Position numbers and translations under genes: made by a program. The notes beneath the pieces are model-generated. The model worked only from the letters and a program-made list of their open reading frames with translations, did not search any database and had not been told where the DNA came from. Positions 1 through 6,420 of a DNA stretch of 34,241 bases are shown here, piece after piece (the stretch's first letter is position 1; every line of letters starts with the position of its first letter). Source of the stretch: Candidatus Paceibacterota bacterium (GTDB lineage Bacteria > Patescibacteriota > Minisyncoccia > Minisyncoccales > GCA-002788555); NCBI GenBank assembly GCA_028716825.1, contig JAQUPA010000006.1, forward strand, positions 1 to 34,241, written 5' to 3'.

Positions 1-453
1 GACAACGCAATAACTTCAAGAAAAATTAAAACAGGGAATGTTAAAAATTCTGATGTTGCAGACGGAGCAATCACAAAATACAAGATTGCAGCTGGCGCTG
101 TTACGGGTTCAAGGATCGCAAATGGAGCAATAGCCACGGTGGATTTGAGCGATGAAGTTGATGATCTTCTGCCCGAATATATTGATGCAGATACTTATAA
201 TTTAAATTTCAACGCAATTCCAGCAAATTCCTGTACGGAAACAGATCAAGTTTTTACGACTGCTCTTCCTGGCGATTCCTTTTCTGCAACGCCAATGCCG
301 ACCCTTAATGGAGTCGAAGATGACACCGATACAAGCTGGACAGTTTGGTCAAACGAAATGGGACATGTAATTTTGAGGATTTGTAATTCTGGCACCGAAG
401 CAACGCATGATATTGCCCAACAAATATGGGCGATAAGAAATTTCACTTGGTAA
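1..453 (+). CDS. Secreted stalk-like repeat protein, 5' end cut by window edge
   Basis: The frame is open from base 1, so the true start lies outside the window; 150 residues plus stop are visible. The first ~45 residues form a ten-residue repeat of the type xxxI-AxGAIT (for example ADGAITKYKI, AAGAVTGSRI), as in trimeric stalk or fibre segments. The remainder is a compact domain with the pattern ANSCT ... WTVW ... LRICN ... W. It is a paralog of the protein at 2177-2731: bases 1-127 are identical to 2267-2393 and the C-terminal domains are only distantly similar. By analogy with that copy it should carry an N-terminal signal segment. A surface or adhesin-like role is inference; no enzymatic motif is visible. 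Confidence 0.75.
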   Translation, partial: DNAITSRKIKTGNVKNSDVADGAITKYKIAAGAVTGSRIANGAIATVDLSDEVDDLLPEYIDADTYNLNFNAIPANSCTETDQVFTTALPGDSFSATPMPTLNGVEDDTDTSWTVWSNEMGHVILRICNSGTEATHDIAQQIWAIRNFTW

Positions 454-490
454 AATAGAAAAGCTGAAAATATATTATAATTTTTTAAAT

Positions 491-522
491 AAAAAAGGCG
501 GGAAACCTTTAGATTTCCCGCC
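491..522 (-). terminator. Hairpin terminator of the 996-531 mini-operon
   Basis: A 9-bp perfect stem (GGCGGGAAA, 497-505, with TTTCCCGCC, 514-522) has an 8-nt loop and is followed on the minus strand by a run of T (491-496). It lies just past the stop of the 65-aa gene. Confidence 0.85.
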
Positions 523-530
523 ATGACAAC

Positions 531-728
531 TTAGTGCTCGGCCTTGTTCCGCGCCTGGTCTGCCTCGTCAACCACGATCTTGGCCCTTACAACGTACTTC
601 TCGGGACAGTCTCCGAAGAGAGGACGAAGACTATGCTCTGGAAACACGACTATGCTTTTGGTGCAGTTTGCTGGCAGTTGCTCCAGGTCTAATCTGGAGA
701 CAAGGACTTTGATCTCTTTTTCCGCCAT
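531..728 (-). CDS. Small hypothetical protein (65 aa)
   Basis: This short orphan has a canonical start: GGAGGG at 736-741 lies 7 nt before the ATG at 728. A TTG two codons upstream (734) sits almost on the SD and is less likely. The product begins MAEKEIKVLV, has no membrane segment, and its charged C-terminus ends ARNKAEH. I do not recognise the family. It is the second gene of a two-gene mini-operon with the gene at 742-996 (13-bp gap) and is closed by a strong hairpin at 491-522. Its base composition is visibly GC-richer than nearby housekeeping genes. Confidence 0.7.
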   Translation of the reverse strand: MAEKEIKVLVSRLDLEQLPANCTKSIVVFPEHSLRPLFGDCPEKYVVRAKIVVDEADQARNKAEH

Positions 729-741
729 AGACAATCCCTCC

Positions 742-996
742 TTAGTTCGGGCTTAAAATTACCTCGTGCGTCCACTTTTTTGCGGCAAAGAGCTTATAAC
801 TAAAGCCCTGAATTTCCAGCCTTAAACGATCAGGGGAAATATACATATCCTCTGTTGGCTGGATGGCAAAGCCGTTTTTAAAATCGCACAGCTCGCTTTC
901 AAGGTTAGGGCTCGGATTTCGCATGCACACCTTGCAGATGTCCTCGCTGAAATCAACTCCAAGAGAGTGTGCACAACCGTAGCACTCGTTATACAT
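742..996 (-). CDS. Small Cys-rich putative zinc-binding protein (84 aa)
   Basis: An AAAGGAGG SD lies 7 nt before the ATG at 996. The product has two CxxC knuckles (C5/C8 and C21/C24) and another Cys at 37, a layout suggesting a small zinc ribbon; the C-terminal half has no recognisable motif. A near-consensus promoter (TTGACA-N17-TAATAA, 1037-1065) lies upstream. It is the first gene of the mini-operon with the 65-aa gene. The Cys spacing loosely resembles the 71-aa protein at 1754-1969 in the neighbouring mini-operon. The function is unknown; zinc binding is inferred from the Cys pattern. Confidence 0.75.
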   Translation of the reverse strand: MYNECYGCAHSLGVDFSEDICKVCMRNPSPNLESELCDFKNGFAIQPTEDMYISPDRLRLEIQGFSYKLFAAKKWTHEVILSPN

Positions 997-1036
997 ATCA
1001 AAACCTCCTTTTTGTGATGTTAATCTGCTAACCTAT

Positions 1037-1065
1037 TTATTACAATTTTTACTGGCATTTGTCAA
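1037..1065 (-). promoter_or_regulatory. Sigma70-type promoter of the 996-531 mini-operon
   Basis: On the minus strand TTGACA (1060-1065) is followed after 17 bp by TAATAA (1037-1042). It lies between the preceding operon's hairpin and the SD of the 84-aa gene. Confidence 0.65.
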
Positions 1066-1070
1066 TAATA

Positions 1071-1100
1071 TAAAAGGCGGGGCTTTGCGGCTCCCGCCTT
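1071..1100 (-). terminator. Hairpin terminator of the 1969-1121 mini-operon
   Basis: An 8-bp stem, AAGGCGGG (1074-1081) with CCCGCCTT (1093-1100), is followed on the minus strand by TTTTATATTATT. It sits just past the stop of the 129-aa gene; the T-run is imperfect. Confidence 0.7.
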
Positions 1101-1120
1101 GAATTGTTTTTATGTCGCCG

Positions 1121-1510
1121 TTATGGAGTCGACGCTTCAATGTGTACTTCGGCGCAGTAAAGGTACTGATTTATCAAGTCTTGATCTGAAAGTTCCTGAC
1201 ACCCCGGTTCTTCTTCCTCCGCGTAGAGAAGATTTGCAAAGGGTCGCTTAACGTCCTCATAAATCAGAACGAAACAAACCCCTTTGGGAGAAATTAAAAA
1301 ACGAACCTTTGTGCCGTCTTTTTTCTTCGCACACACCTCTAGCGCCCCGTTTGCCTCCTTGCCTGTTATTTGGGCCCGAATCAATCCCCTTTGATTTGCA
1401 ACCCACTGAGGGGAACCTTTTTCGAGACCGGGAGAAAGGGAAAGAAAACCAGCAATCAATGCCACAAGAATGACGATGATTAATAAAACCAAGCATCGCT
1501 CAAGCCTCAT
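1121..1510 (-). CDS. Small membrane-anchored hypothetical protein (129 aa)
   Basis: A single hydrophobic segment at about residues 6-27, preceded by MRLER, gives an N-in membrane anchor or uncleaved signal. The rest is a ~100-residue extracytoplasmic domain with Cys residues at about 60, 79, 104 and 118 that could form disulfides. The SD GGAGGTGATC lies inside the end of the upstream gene, which it overlaps by 11 bp, implying translational coupling. It is the last gene of a three-gene mini-operon and is followed by a hairpin. No family recognised. Confidence 0.75.
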   Translation of the reverse strand: MRLERCLVLLIIVILVALIAGFLSLSPGLEKGSPQWVANQRGLIRAQITGKEANGALEVCAKKKDGTKVRFLISPKGVCFVLIYEDVKRPFANLLYAEEEEPGCQELSDQDLINQYLYCAEVHIEASTP

Positions 1511-1730
1511 TCTCGATCACCTCCCCGTTTTCTTGTATTAGGGTCTGTTCGTCGTCCTCATTCTGGGTAAGCATTTCCAAAACTATCCTTACTCTTTTCT
1601 TCCCAGGAACTAATATGCGAACAATTTTCTCAATCCTTTCCGGATGATCATGCTGAAGCTGACGAAGAATTGTTGCCATGTTTTTTAACACCGCCTCTTC
1701 ATCGCCCGATTTCTTTTCAAAAACCCTCAT
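1500..1730 (-). CDS. Small charged hypothetical protein (76 aa)
   Basis: The start ATG at 1730 has GGAGGGG a few bases upstream. The protein is soluble and highly charged; the middle (about residues 15-60) looks amphipathic-helical and the C-terminus is acidic (NGEVIENEA). It lies between the 71-aa Cys protein (23 bp upstream) and the membrane protein it overlaps. Unrecognised family; reality rests on the SD, spacing and coupling to neighbours. Confidence 0.65.
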   Translation of the reverse strand: MRVFEKKSGDEEAVLKNMATILRQLQHDHPERIEKIVRILVPGKKRVRIVLEMLTQNEDDEQTLIQENGEVIENEA

Positions 1731-1753
1731 TTTGCCCCTCCAGTTTAGTACAG

Positions 1754-1969
1754 TTATTCTCCCAGAATCAAGCCGTCTTTTGTCAGGTAATTGTAAACAT
1801 GAGGTATATCGTCCTTTATCTTGAATAACATTGACGGTGGTATTTGCTTGTAAGCCTCACAGTCTTTTGCGTATTCAGGGTCAAGTGGATTTTTCGTATC
1901 GGGAGCGCAATTCTTTGATATGAATCGCATGCACGACGCGCAACAGCGAAGTATTTTTAGATCTTCCAT
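1754..1969 (-). CDS. Small Cys-rich hypothetical protein (71 aa)
   Basis: AAGGAGGG lies 5 nt before the ATG at 1969. Five Cys residues (9, 10, 13, 21, 37), including a CxxC, suggest a small metal-binding fold. It is the first gene of a three-gene mini-operon read from a promoter at 2006-2033. The N-terminal pattern CxxCMR resembles the CxxCMRN stretch of the 84-aa protein at 742-996, so the two may be distant relatives. Function unknown. Confidence 0.7.
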   Translation of the reverse strand: MEDLKILRCCASCMRFISKNCAPDTKNPLDPEYAKDCEAYKQIPPSMLFKIKDDIPHVYNYLTKDGLILGE

Positions 1970-2005
1970 TTTTACCCTCCTTTTTGTTTGTAAAAGAGCG
2001 TCAAT

Positions 2006-2033
2006 ATAATACCATTTTTAAAAACTAAGTCAA
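2006..2033 (-). promoter_or_regulatory. Promoter of the 1969-1121 mini-operon
   Basis: On the minus strand TTGACT (2028-2033), 16 bp, then TATTAT (2006-2011). The first 14 bases (TTGACTTAGTTTTT) are identical to the promoter at 12972-13000, upstream of another mini-operon. Confidence 0.65.
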
Positions 2034-2091
2034 CCAAAAATAGCCGACTTTAGGGCTGTTTTTTAGGTCAATTATCTATTTTTATTTTCTG

Positions 2092-2120
2092 TTGAGATAT
2101 TCCTATTAAAAGTTTATAAT
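2092..2120 (+). promoter_or_regulatory. Promoter of the 2177 stalk-like gene
   Basis: TTGAGA (2092-2097), a 17-bp spacer and a perfect TATAAT (2115-2120) lie about 55 bp before the ATG. The gene itself has no SD (the context is AAAAAACATATG). Confidence 0.75.
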
Positions 2121-2176
2121 TAATTAACATTAAAAATTAAAACAAAGGCCGATCAAGTAGTTGAATCAAAAAACAT

Positions 2177-2731
2177 ATGGACAAAAAATTCATTTTAGGC
2201 TTCCTTGTCGGCGCAATTTCAATACCGCTTATTGTTGGAGCGGCAATAACGACTTCCCAAATTGCAGACAACGCAATAACTTCAAGAAAAATTAAAACAG
2301 GGAATGTTAAAAATTCTGATGTTGCAGACGGAGCAATCACAAAATACAAGATTGCAGCTGGCGCTGTTACGGGTTCAAGGATCGCAAATGGAGTCGTGGC
2401 GCGAGTTGATTTGGACCCCACCTTGCAATATAACATTCCAGAATTTGTTTCAAACCGTGCAATAAGCTTAGATTATCCAGCAATCGGCGCAAATTCTTGT
2501 ACAGATCGTTCAATTTTTGTTTCGGGCGCAGTACAAGGGCAGAGAGTTGTTGCCAATCCAGAAGCAGTTTTCGGCGGAATGGGAAGTCAATCGAGCACAA
2601 TTTGGACAGCGTGGGTTTACGCAGATGATTCTGTAGAACTACGAGTTTGCAATACGAGCTCATCACCAACGGCAGATATTCCTGCTGAGTATTGGATGAT
2701 AACAGTTTTTAGTTATCCGGAGACAATATAA
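2177..2731 (+). CDS. Secreted stalk-like repeat protein (184 aa)
   Basis: The N-terminal ~23 residues are a short basic stretch plus a hydrophobic core, a signal peptide or anchor. Residues ~25-75 are about five copies of a ten-residue repeat (xxxI-AxGAIT), typical of elongated trimeric stalks. A C-terminal domain of ~100 residues carries ANSCT and LRVCN, two Cys that could pair. The start is chosen because it precedes the signal segment and follows a good promoter; there is no SD. Paralog of the partial gene at 1-453, sharing 127 identical bases over the repeat region. A cell-surface fibre or adhesin role is inferred. Confidence 0.8.
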   Translation: MDKKFILGFLVGAISIPLIVGAAITTSQIADNAITSRKIKTGNVKNSDVADGAITKYKIAAGAVTGSRIANGVVARVDLDPTLQYNIPEFVSNRAISLDYPAIGANSCTDRSIFVSGAVQGQRVVANPEAVFGGMGSQSSTIWTAWVYADDSVELRVCNTSSSPTADIPAEYWMITVFSYPETI

Positions 2732-2850
2732 GGGTGTTAAGTGTTAAAAAATAAAAATGTTCTTGGAAAAAAGAACTCTTTGTTTCGGTTTCTAAACGAT
2801 TTACAAATTCAAACCTAAAAATAATTTTGGAGGTTTTTTTCCTTCACTTT

Positions 2851-3240
2851 TTACTTTTCGCAAACAGGGCAGCATCCCCTATGCACGCAAATTGTACCGC
2901 CGCAATTTTTACAGCGCCACCGTGTTTCCTCTTTCTTCACAAATTTTCTTATTCCAAATCTTTTAATATACTCAAGATTTTCAATCTCGCTCATATTGTA
3001 TTTTGTTCTGTATCTTTTATCTAAGTGCTTTATTCTCTCACAGGGAAAATCTTTACATTCAAAACAAAAACCCGACTTTGTTTTTTTTAAGTTTTTGCAG
3101 TTTTTAATTTTGCACCTAGCAATGCTAACCGGTTCTTGTTTATTAAATGAACGACATCCAGGACACTTGTTTTTTTCTCTCAAATATGCCATGCAGATAT
3201 TGCAATTCATCCCACATGGCGCTATAAGTTTTGTTTTCAT
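2851..3240 (-). CDS. DUF3795-like cysteine-rich protein (129 aa)
   Basis: The N-terminus APCGMNCNICMAY followed by CPGCR, and the later Cys pairs CFECKDFPC and CKNCGG, match the DUF3795 family as I know it (small Cys-rich, probably metal-binding, uncharacterised). There are about 17 Cys in 129 residues, including a C-terminal CxxC...CCPVC block that looks like an added zinc ribbon. No SD is visible. It stands between the plus-strand stalk gene, with which it converges, and the three-gene operon upstream. Biochemical role unknown. Confidence 0.75.
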   Translation of the reverse strand: MKTKLIAPCGMNCNICMAYLREKNKCPGCRSFNKQEPVSIARCKIKNCKNLKKTKSGFCFECKDFPCERIKHLDKRYRTKYNMSEIENLEYIKRFGIRKFVKKEETRWRCKNCGGTICVHRGCCPVCEK

Positions 3241-3309
3241 TTTTTATTTCGGATAACCGATGTAAACCGAACTAAAGCTGGTTTTGATTGTTTTTTACTT
3301 TTAAACTCT

Positions 3310-4251
3310 TCAGATTATCAAGAAAGGTAGAAAAGAAATCTTTTCTTTTGAGGTGTAATTTTTGATTTTTGGTACGGTTACTTTTATCTTTTCATTAACT
3401 TTTTCTAATTTTTCTTGTTCTTCTTTGTCTTTAGAAAAAAATTTTTCATTACAGAAATTACTTAAACGATATCCTGTTAAAAATAAAATGACAGAGACTT
3501 TATATAAATGATTTTTATCTTTTTCTGCTTTAACGACATTGTTTAATAAAAAAATGTTCCCATGTAAATATTGCGACAACCAAGTATGCATATTTTGAAG
3601 AGTATCCGCGCTTAAATTAGTTCCAATGATTGTTTTCAAATGAGGCTCAATTTGCTTAAATAAATATTCACTAGTTACGCCAGGGAAAGTTCTTTCTATT
3701 TTCTTAAAAAATGCTTCTTTTTTTTCGAAATTATTTTTCTGTTGATTTTCGTAAAATTTTTTTTCTGATGGTTTTACATGATTAATTAATTTTTTATATA
3801 AGTCTAAAAAAATTTTATTCTTCTTGTCTGTTGCTAATATTCCGCTATAGCACATCCAGTATTGAATTGCTTTCTCTTGTTGTTTTTCTTCGGGTAAAAG
3901 ACCAAAAAATATTATTTTAGAGTAACAAATCTCTAATAAAGTTCTCATACCAAACTGGATTAATGGGTCTTCTAATCTATCAGATATCATATTATAAAAA
4001 TTCCAAAACGAAGATAAAAAAATCGATATAAAATTTTTGGGCTTGATTATCTCTTTAACAGCAACTTCTTCAAAAGGCTGCATAATTCCATTTACTAATA
4101 TATATTTTTTGCCGGCATAAATTTCGGGAAATTTAACTTTAACTGAGTTTTCTGCTTCTAGTTTTGCCACTTGGCCTTGTCCATAAGAAATTAGATCTTT
4201 TAAAACTACTTGTGTTTCAATAATAATGGGTGCAGTGTTATTTTTATCCAT
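3310..4251 (-). CDS. Helical hypothetical protein, possibly DUF5677/HEPN-like (313 aa)
   Basis: Third gene of the operon 5813-3310, starting 12 bp after the protease gene, with an AGGAG SD 9 nt before the ATG at 4251. The protein is largely helical and Lys-rich. R103-x3-E107 in RTLLEICY and the later LSQYLHGN (H230) recall the helical DUF5677/AbiV-type proteins, but this resemblance is by eye and weak. No signal peptide; a hydrophobic stretch near 105-118 is probably a buried helix. Given its partners it could be an RNase-type (HEPN) effector or a sensor; both are guesses. Confidence 0.6.
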   Translation of the reverse strand: MDKNNTAPIIIETQVVLKDLISYGQGQVAKLEAENSVKVKFPEIYAGKKYILVNGIMQPFEEVAVKEIIKPKNFISIFLSSFWNFYNMISDRLEDPLIQFGMRTLLEICYSKIIFFGLLPEEKQQEKAIQYWMCYSGILATDKKNKIFLDLYKKLINHVKPSEKKFYENQQKNNFEKKEAFFKKIERTFPGVTSEYLFKQIEPHLKTIIGTNLSADTLQNMHTWLSQYLHGNIFLLNNVVKAEKDKNHLYKVSVILFLTGYRLSNFCNEKFFSKDKEEQEKLEKVNEKIKVTVPKIKNYTSKEKISFLPFLII

Positions 4252-4263
4252 AAATTTTTACTC

Positions 4264-5049
4264 CTAACAATTAACTATTTCTTTTATTATCTCCGAAAAC
4301 CAAATAATACTTAGTGAATGAGGAATCTCTTTGTTCTCTTTGGTTCTCCATATTGGCTGACCAGAAAACACTCCCACCAGAAGCATTTTTAAAGTCCCAA
4401 CATGGATTGAGTTTCTCCCATCGGCACCTTCAGTAATATAATCTTTTAGGTACATAAAAACAGGACTACCGCTCATTCCTTTATGAGTTTCAACATCTCC
4501 AAGCATAAATGGTTTTCCCTGAAAAGCGACTCCAAATGGACTAGAAAGATGTCCAACTCTCGTTATTGGCAGATTGTTCAAAATATCATACCAACCGTAT
4601 GGATAACCCATTACAAATATCTTTTCAAATCCTATTTTAAGATTTGAAAAATCTAGCAAATCATTCCCAATTGTAACAAAAATAAATTTATGCCTATCTA
4701 GATTTATAGGAATACATATCACGTCGATTTCTTTGTTATTATGTTCTTTCCATATTTGTTCTCCTTCCTTATAAAGATTTACTGAAACTTCTTCGTTCTT
4801 TGACAAATTATTTTGATCGGAATGTAAAATTAGTCTTAGTTCATCTATTTTCGGCTTTGAATCATTGTGGGAATAATCTTTACCATAAATAACGTGTTTA
4901 TTGGTTACCAAATAAACATTATTTTCTTTATCAGAAAAGAAAAAACCTGTAGCAGAATAATACTGATTGTTTCTAAGAAATTTTACTATAGTCGTTGTTA
5001 AAAAAATTGAATCAACTTTAACAATATTTTTATTTTCTTGTTCCTCCAT
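4264..5049 (-). CDS. Cytoplasmic trypsin-like serine protease (261 aa)
   Basis: All three catalytic landmarks of the trypsin/HtrA fold are visible: His52 in VTNKHV, Asp109 in EIDVICIP and Ser193 in GMSGSPVF. The opening ATGFFF before the His motif is typical of Trypsin_2-type domains. There is no signal peptide, transmembrane segment or PDZ domain, so it should act in the cytoplasm. Second gene of a three-gene operon (32 bp after the Zn-finger gene, 12 bp before the helical gene). Solitary cytoplasmic proteases of this type are known as parts of bacterial defence or conflict systems, which fits the neighbourhood, but its substrate is unknown. Confidence 0.85.
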   Translation of the reverse strand: MEEQENKNIVKVDSIFLTTTIVKFLRNNQYYSATGFFFSDKENNVYLVTNKHVIYGKDYSHNDSKPKIDELRLILHSDQNNLSKNEEVSVNLYKEGEQIWKEHNNKEIDVICIPINLDRHKFIFVTIGNDLLDFSNLKIGFEKIFVMGYPYGWYDILNNLPITRVGHLSSPFGVAFQGKPFMLGDVETHKGMSGSPVFMYLKDYITEGADGRNSIHVGTLKMLLVGVFSGQPIWRTKENKEIPHSLSIIWFSEIIKEIVNC

Positions 5050-5081
5050 AAATTTCTACTTCTTAATTAAATTTTCGACTT

Positions 5082-5813
5082 TTAGATTTTAAATTCTTTC
5101 AATGGAAAAACATACCCTTCTTGATCATATTTATCATCACGAGAAGGCGCTAAAACCGGCAGTTTAACAAAATAAATTCCTTTGAAATTGGAATTAATAC
5201 CATCAGGAAATAGGTTTTTTATTTCTTCCGGGCTGAGAGAAGGAATTGTTACTTCAATTAATAAAAGTAGATTTTTTATAATAAGCTCGGGATATTTTTT
5301 TTCTTTTTCTTCAATGCACTTAATAATTGTTTTTTTCTTTTCTTCATCCGACATTACCTTTCCTAAAATAGAAGTAACTTTTAAACCTGGCACATCACAA
5401 AAGCCACGTTTATGAAATGTACCATATTTTCTATAAGCAACATTTTGAATATTTATTTCCTTCTTTAATTTTTCGGATTTGATAAGAACATCTATGGCAG
5501 AAGATTCTTCGCGGTCATCGCTAATGCAAAAATCAAGACTATTTTTTTTATTAAACCAGTCCACGAAAAATCTTGCATTGTTTATCTCTCTTGGTCTTTT
5601 ATATTTTTTAAAAGAGGCGTCTTCTACTTTCCTTCTTAATTTATTGATGTTTATATGTATTTTTTCTTTTATCCACTTAAGCTTATGACCGCAGGTAAAA
5701 ATTAATAACTCTCCACCGTCGCTAATCTTATCTATTTTATATAATCTCCCTTTTCCGCAAAATGGGCATCTGCCTTCTTTTATTTTTCTCTTTAAAAAAT
5801 CTATTTCTTCCAT
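5082..5813 (-). CDS. Zn-finger protein with possible nuclease core (243 aa)
   Basis: The N-terminus carries a zinc knuckle: C16-P-F-C19 and C41-G-H43. Residues ~95-160 contain AIDVLI (D108) then KKEINIQ (E119, Q123), a spacing reminiscent of a PD-(D/E)xK core with Q in place of K; this is tentative and unsupported by alignment. A later hydrophobic strand (LLLLIEVTI) could belong to the same fold. First gene of the operon with the protease and the helical protein; the minus-strand sequence upstream has TTGACA within the inverted-repeat arm at 5855-5873. A sensor or nuclease role is inferred from domains and context only. Confidence 0.65.
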   Translation of the reverse strand: MEEIDFLKRKIKEGRCPFCGKGRLYKIDKISDGGELLIFTCGHKLKWIKEKIHININKLRRKVEDASFKKYKRPREINNARFFVDWFNKKNSLDFCISDDREESSAIDVLIKSEKLKKEINIQNVAYRKYGTFHKRGFCDVPGLKVTSILGKVMSDEEKKKTIIKCIEEKEKKYPELIIKNLLLLIEVTIPSLSPEEIKNLFPDGINSNFKGIYFVKLPVLAPSRDDKYDQEGYVFPLKEFKI

Positions 5814-5854
5814 AAATTCTTGCTATTGTTTTTTAAAAATAATCTATGTTATAA

Positions 5855-5873
5855 TCTGTCAAAGACTACCTCC
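5855..5873 (+). repeat. Left arm of inverted repeat flanking the YjzC-like gene
   Basis: Read on the minus strand as GGAGGTAGTCTTTGACAGA, it matches the right arm at 6150-6168 at 17 of 19 bases. The TTGACA it contains could serve as a -35 for the operon starting at 5813, although no good -10 follows. Confidence 0.6.
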
Positions 5874-5893
5874 ACGCTTATATAACTTATATA

Positions 5894-6067
5894 TTAGTAT
5901 TTTGTTTTATCTACCAATATATAATGTTGGCCTGGCTTAGGTGTCGGGGCTAAACGTTTGCCTTTGGTAGCAGTTCGTTCTTCTCCCGTCCTTTTGCCTT
6001 TCGAATCGACAATCTCAAATTGACCGGATTCTTCGGCTTTCTGGCCAGAATTAAACATTTTTTTCAT
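5894..6067 (-). CDS. Small YjzC-like protein (57 aa)
   Basis: The ORF of 58 codons starts at ATG 6067 (a second ATG in frame is at 6058) and ends at TAA 5894-5896. The product starts MKKMFNSGQKAEESGQFEIV, continues with a GKRTGEERTATKG stretch and ends PTPKPGQHYILVDKTKY. The pattern FxxGxxA..SGQYEIV...G..TG.ERT..KG....PTPKPG recalls the small YjzC-like proteins found in many bacteria, whose role is unknown. No SD. It is enclosed by a 17/19 inverted repeat (5855-5873 and 6150-6168), so it may be a small mobile or separately regulated cassette. Confidence 0.7.
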   Translation of the reverse strand: MKKMFNSGQKAEESGQFEIVDSKGKRTGEERTATKGKRLAPTPKPGQHYILVDKTKY

Positions 6068-6149
6068 GTTTGTAATTCTATTTAAACGAGCCGACGATTC
6101 TCGCTAACTGCACTTGCAGTCTGCTGTAACCTGCTTGCAGAAAGCGGAC
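6068..6149. other. Intergenic region with short palindromes
   Basis: Contains ACTGCACTTGCAGT (6109-6122) and CTGCTTGCAG, self-complementary with loops too short for simple hairpins. They may be operator-like; no gene seen. Confidence 0.3.
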
Positions 6150-6168
6150 GGAGGTAGCCTTTGACAAA
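6150..6168 (+). repeat. Right arm of inverted repeat flanking the YjzC-like gene
   Basis: GGAGGTAGCCTTTGACAAA, matching the reverse complement of 5855-5873 at 17 of 19 positions. The two arms bound a segment of about 310 bp. Confidence 0.6.
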
Positions 6169-6198
6169 GCACAACTATAAGTGTGTTTTTTTATTACT

Positions 6199-6223
6199 AA
6201 AAAAACCAGCGTCCTATTGCTGG
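6199..6223 (-). terminator. Terminator of the candidate RNA / restriction operon
   Basis: Stem CCAGC (6206-6210) with GCTGG (6219-6223) and an 8-nt loop, followed on the minus strand by seven T. Confidence 0.8.
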
Positions 6224-6343
6224 CTTTTAGATTGCGCGCTTATTTTAAAAGTGTTGGGAATCCTTACCGCCAGTAATAGAAATTACTGCGTTCAAAGTTC
6301 AAATAGTAGATTTGAATTAGCACTCTCGACCTTTGACTGCTAA
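6199..6343 (-). ncRNA. Candidate structured small RNA (~145 nt)
   Basis: A minus-strand transcript is bounded by its own promoter (6350-6377) and a strong terminator (stem CCAGC/GCTGG, 6206-6210 with 6219-6223, then seven T). Between them, in transcript order, are: stem P1 (6338-6344 with 6316-6322), stem P2 (6310-6316 with 6298-6304, sharing one base with P1), and stem P3 (7 bp, 6282-6288 with 6271-6277, 4-nt loop). The P1 loop holds TCAAAG, which can pair with CTTTGA at 6292-6297 just after P2, a possible pseudoknot. No ORF of note and no known RNA family recognised. It could alternatively be a structured 3' UTR of the restriction operon. Confidence 0.5.
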
Positions 6344-6349
6344 TATAGT

Positions 6350-6377
6350 ATTTTAAGGATATAAAAATTGTTGTCAA
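6350..6377 (-). promoter_or_regulatory. Promoter of the candidate small RNA
   Basis: A perfect TTGACA (6372-6377), a 16-bp spacer and TAAAAT (6350-6355) on the minus strand, located between the end of the restriction gene and the structured region. Predicted start near 6343. Confidence 0.6.
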
Positions 6378-6420
6378 GGCTTAAGACTGCAAAACTTATT
6401 TTAGAATAAATTTTATTAAA

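Noticed and set aside
2137-2669. Minus-strand frames across the stalk gene
   Set aside because: Repeat-rich sequence keeps antisense frames open by chance; no promoter, SD or family signature.
4252-5820. Shared ATTTATGGA start context as a special regulatory motif of the defence-like operon
   Set aside because: Very similar AAATTTATG contexts precede eno and ftsZ, so it is probably the general AT-rich start context here.
6240-6345. tRNA-like gene (TTCAAAT resembles a T-loop)
   Set aside because: No acceptor or T-stem pairing, no anticodon arm, and TTCAAAT is half of a simple hairpin.
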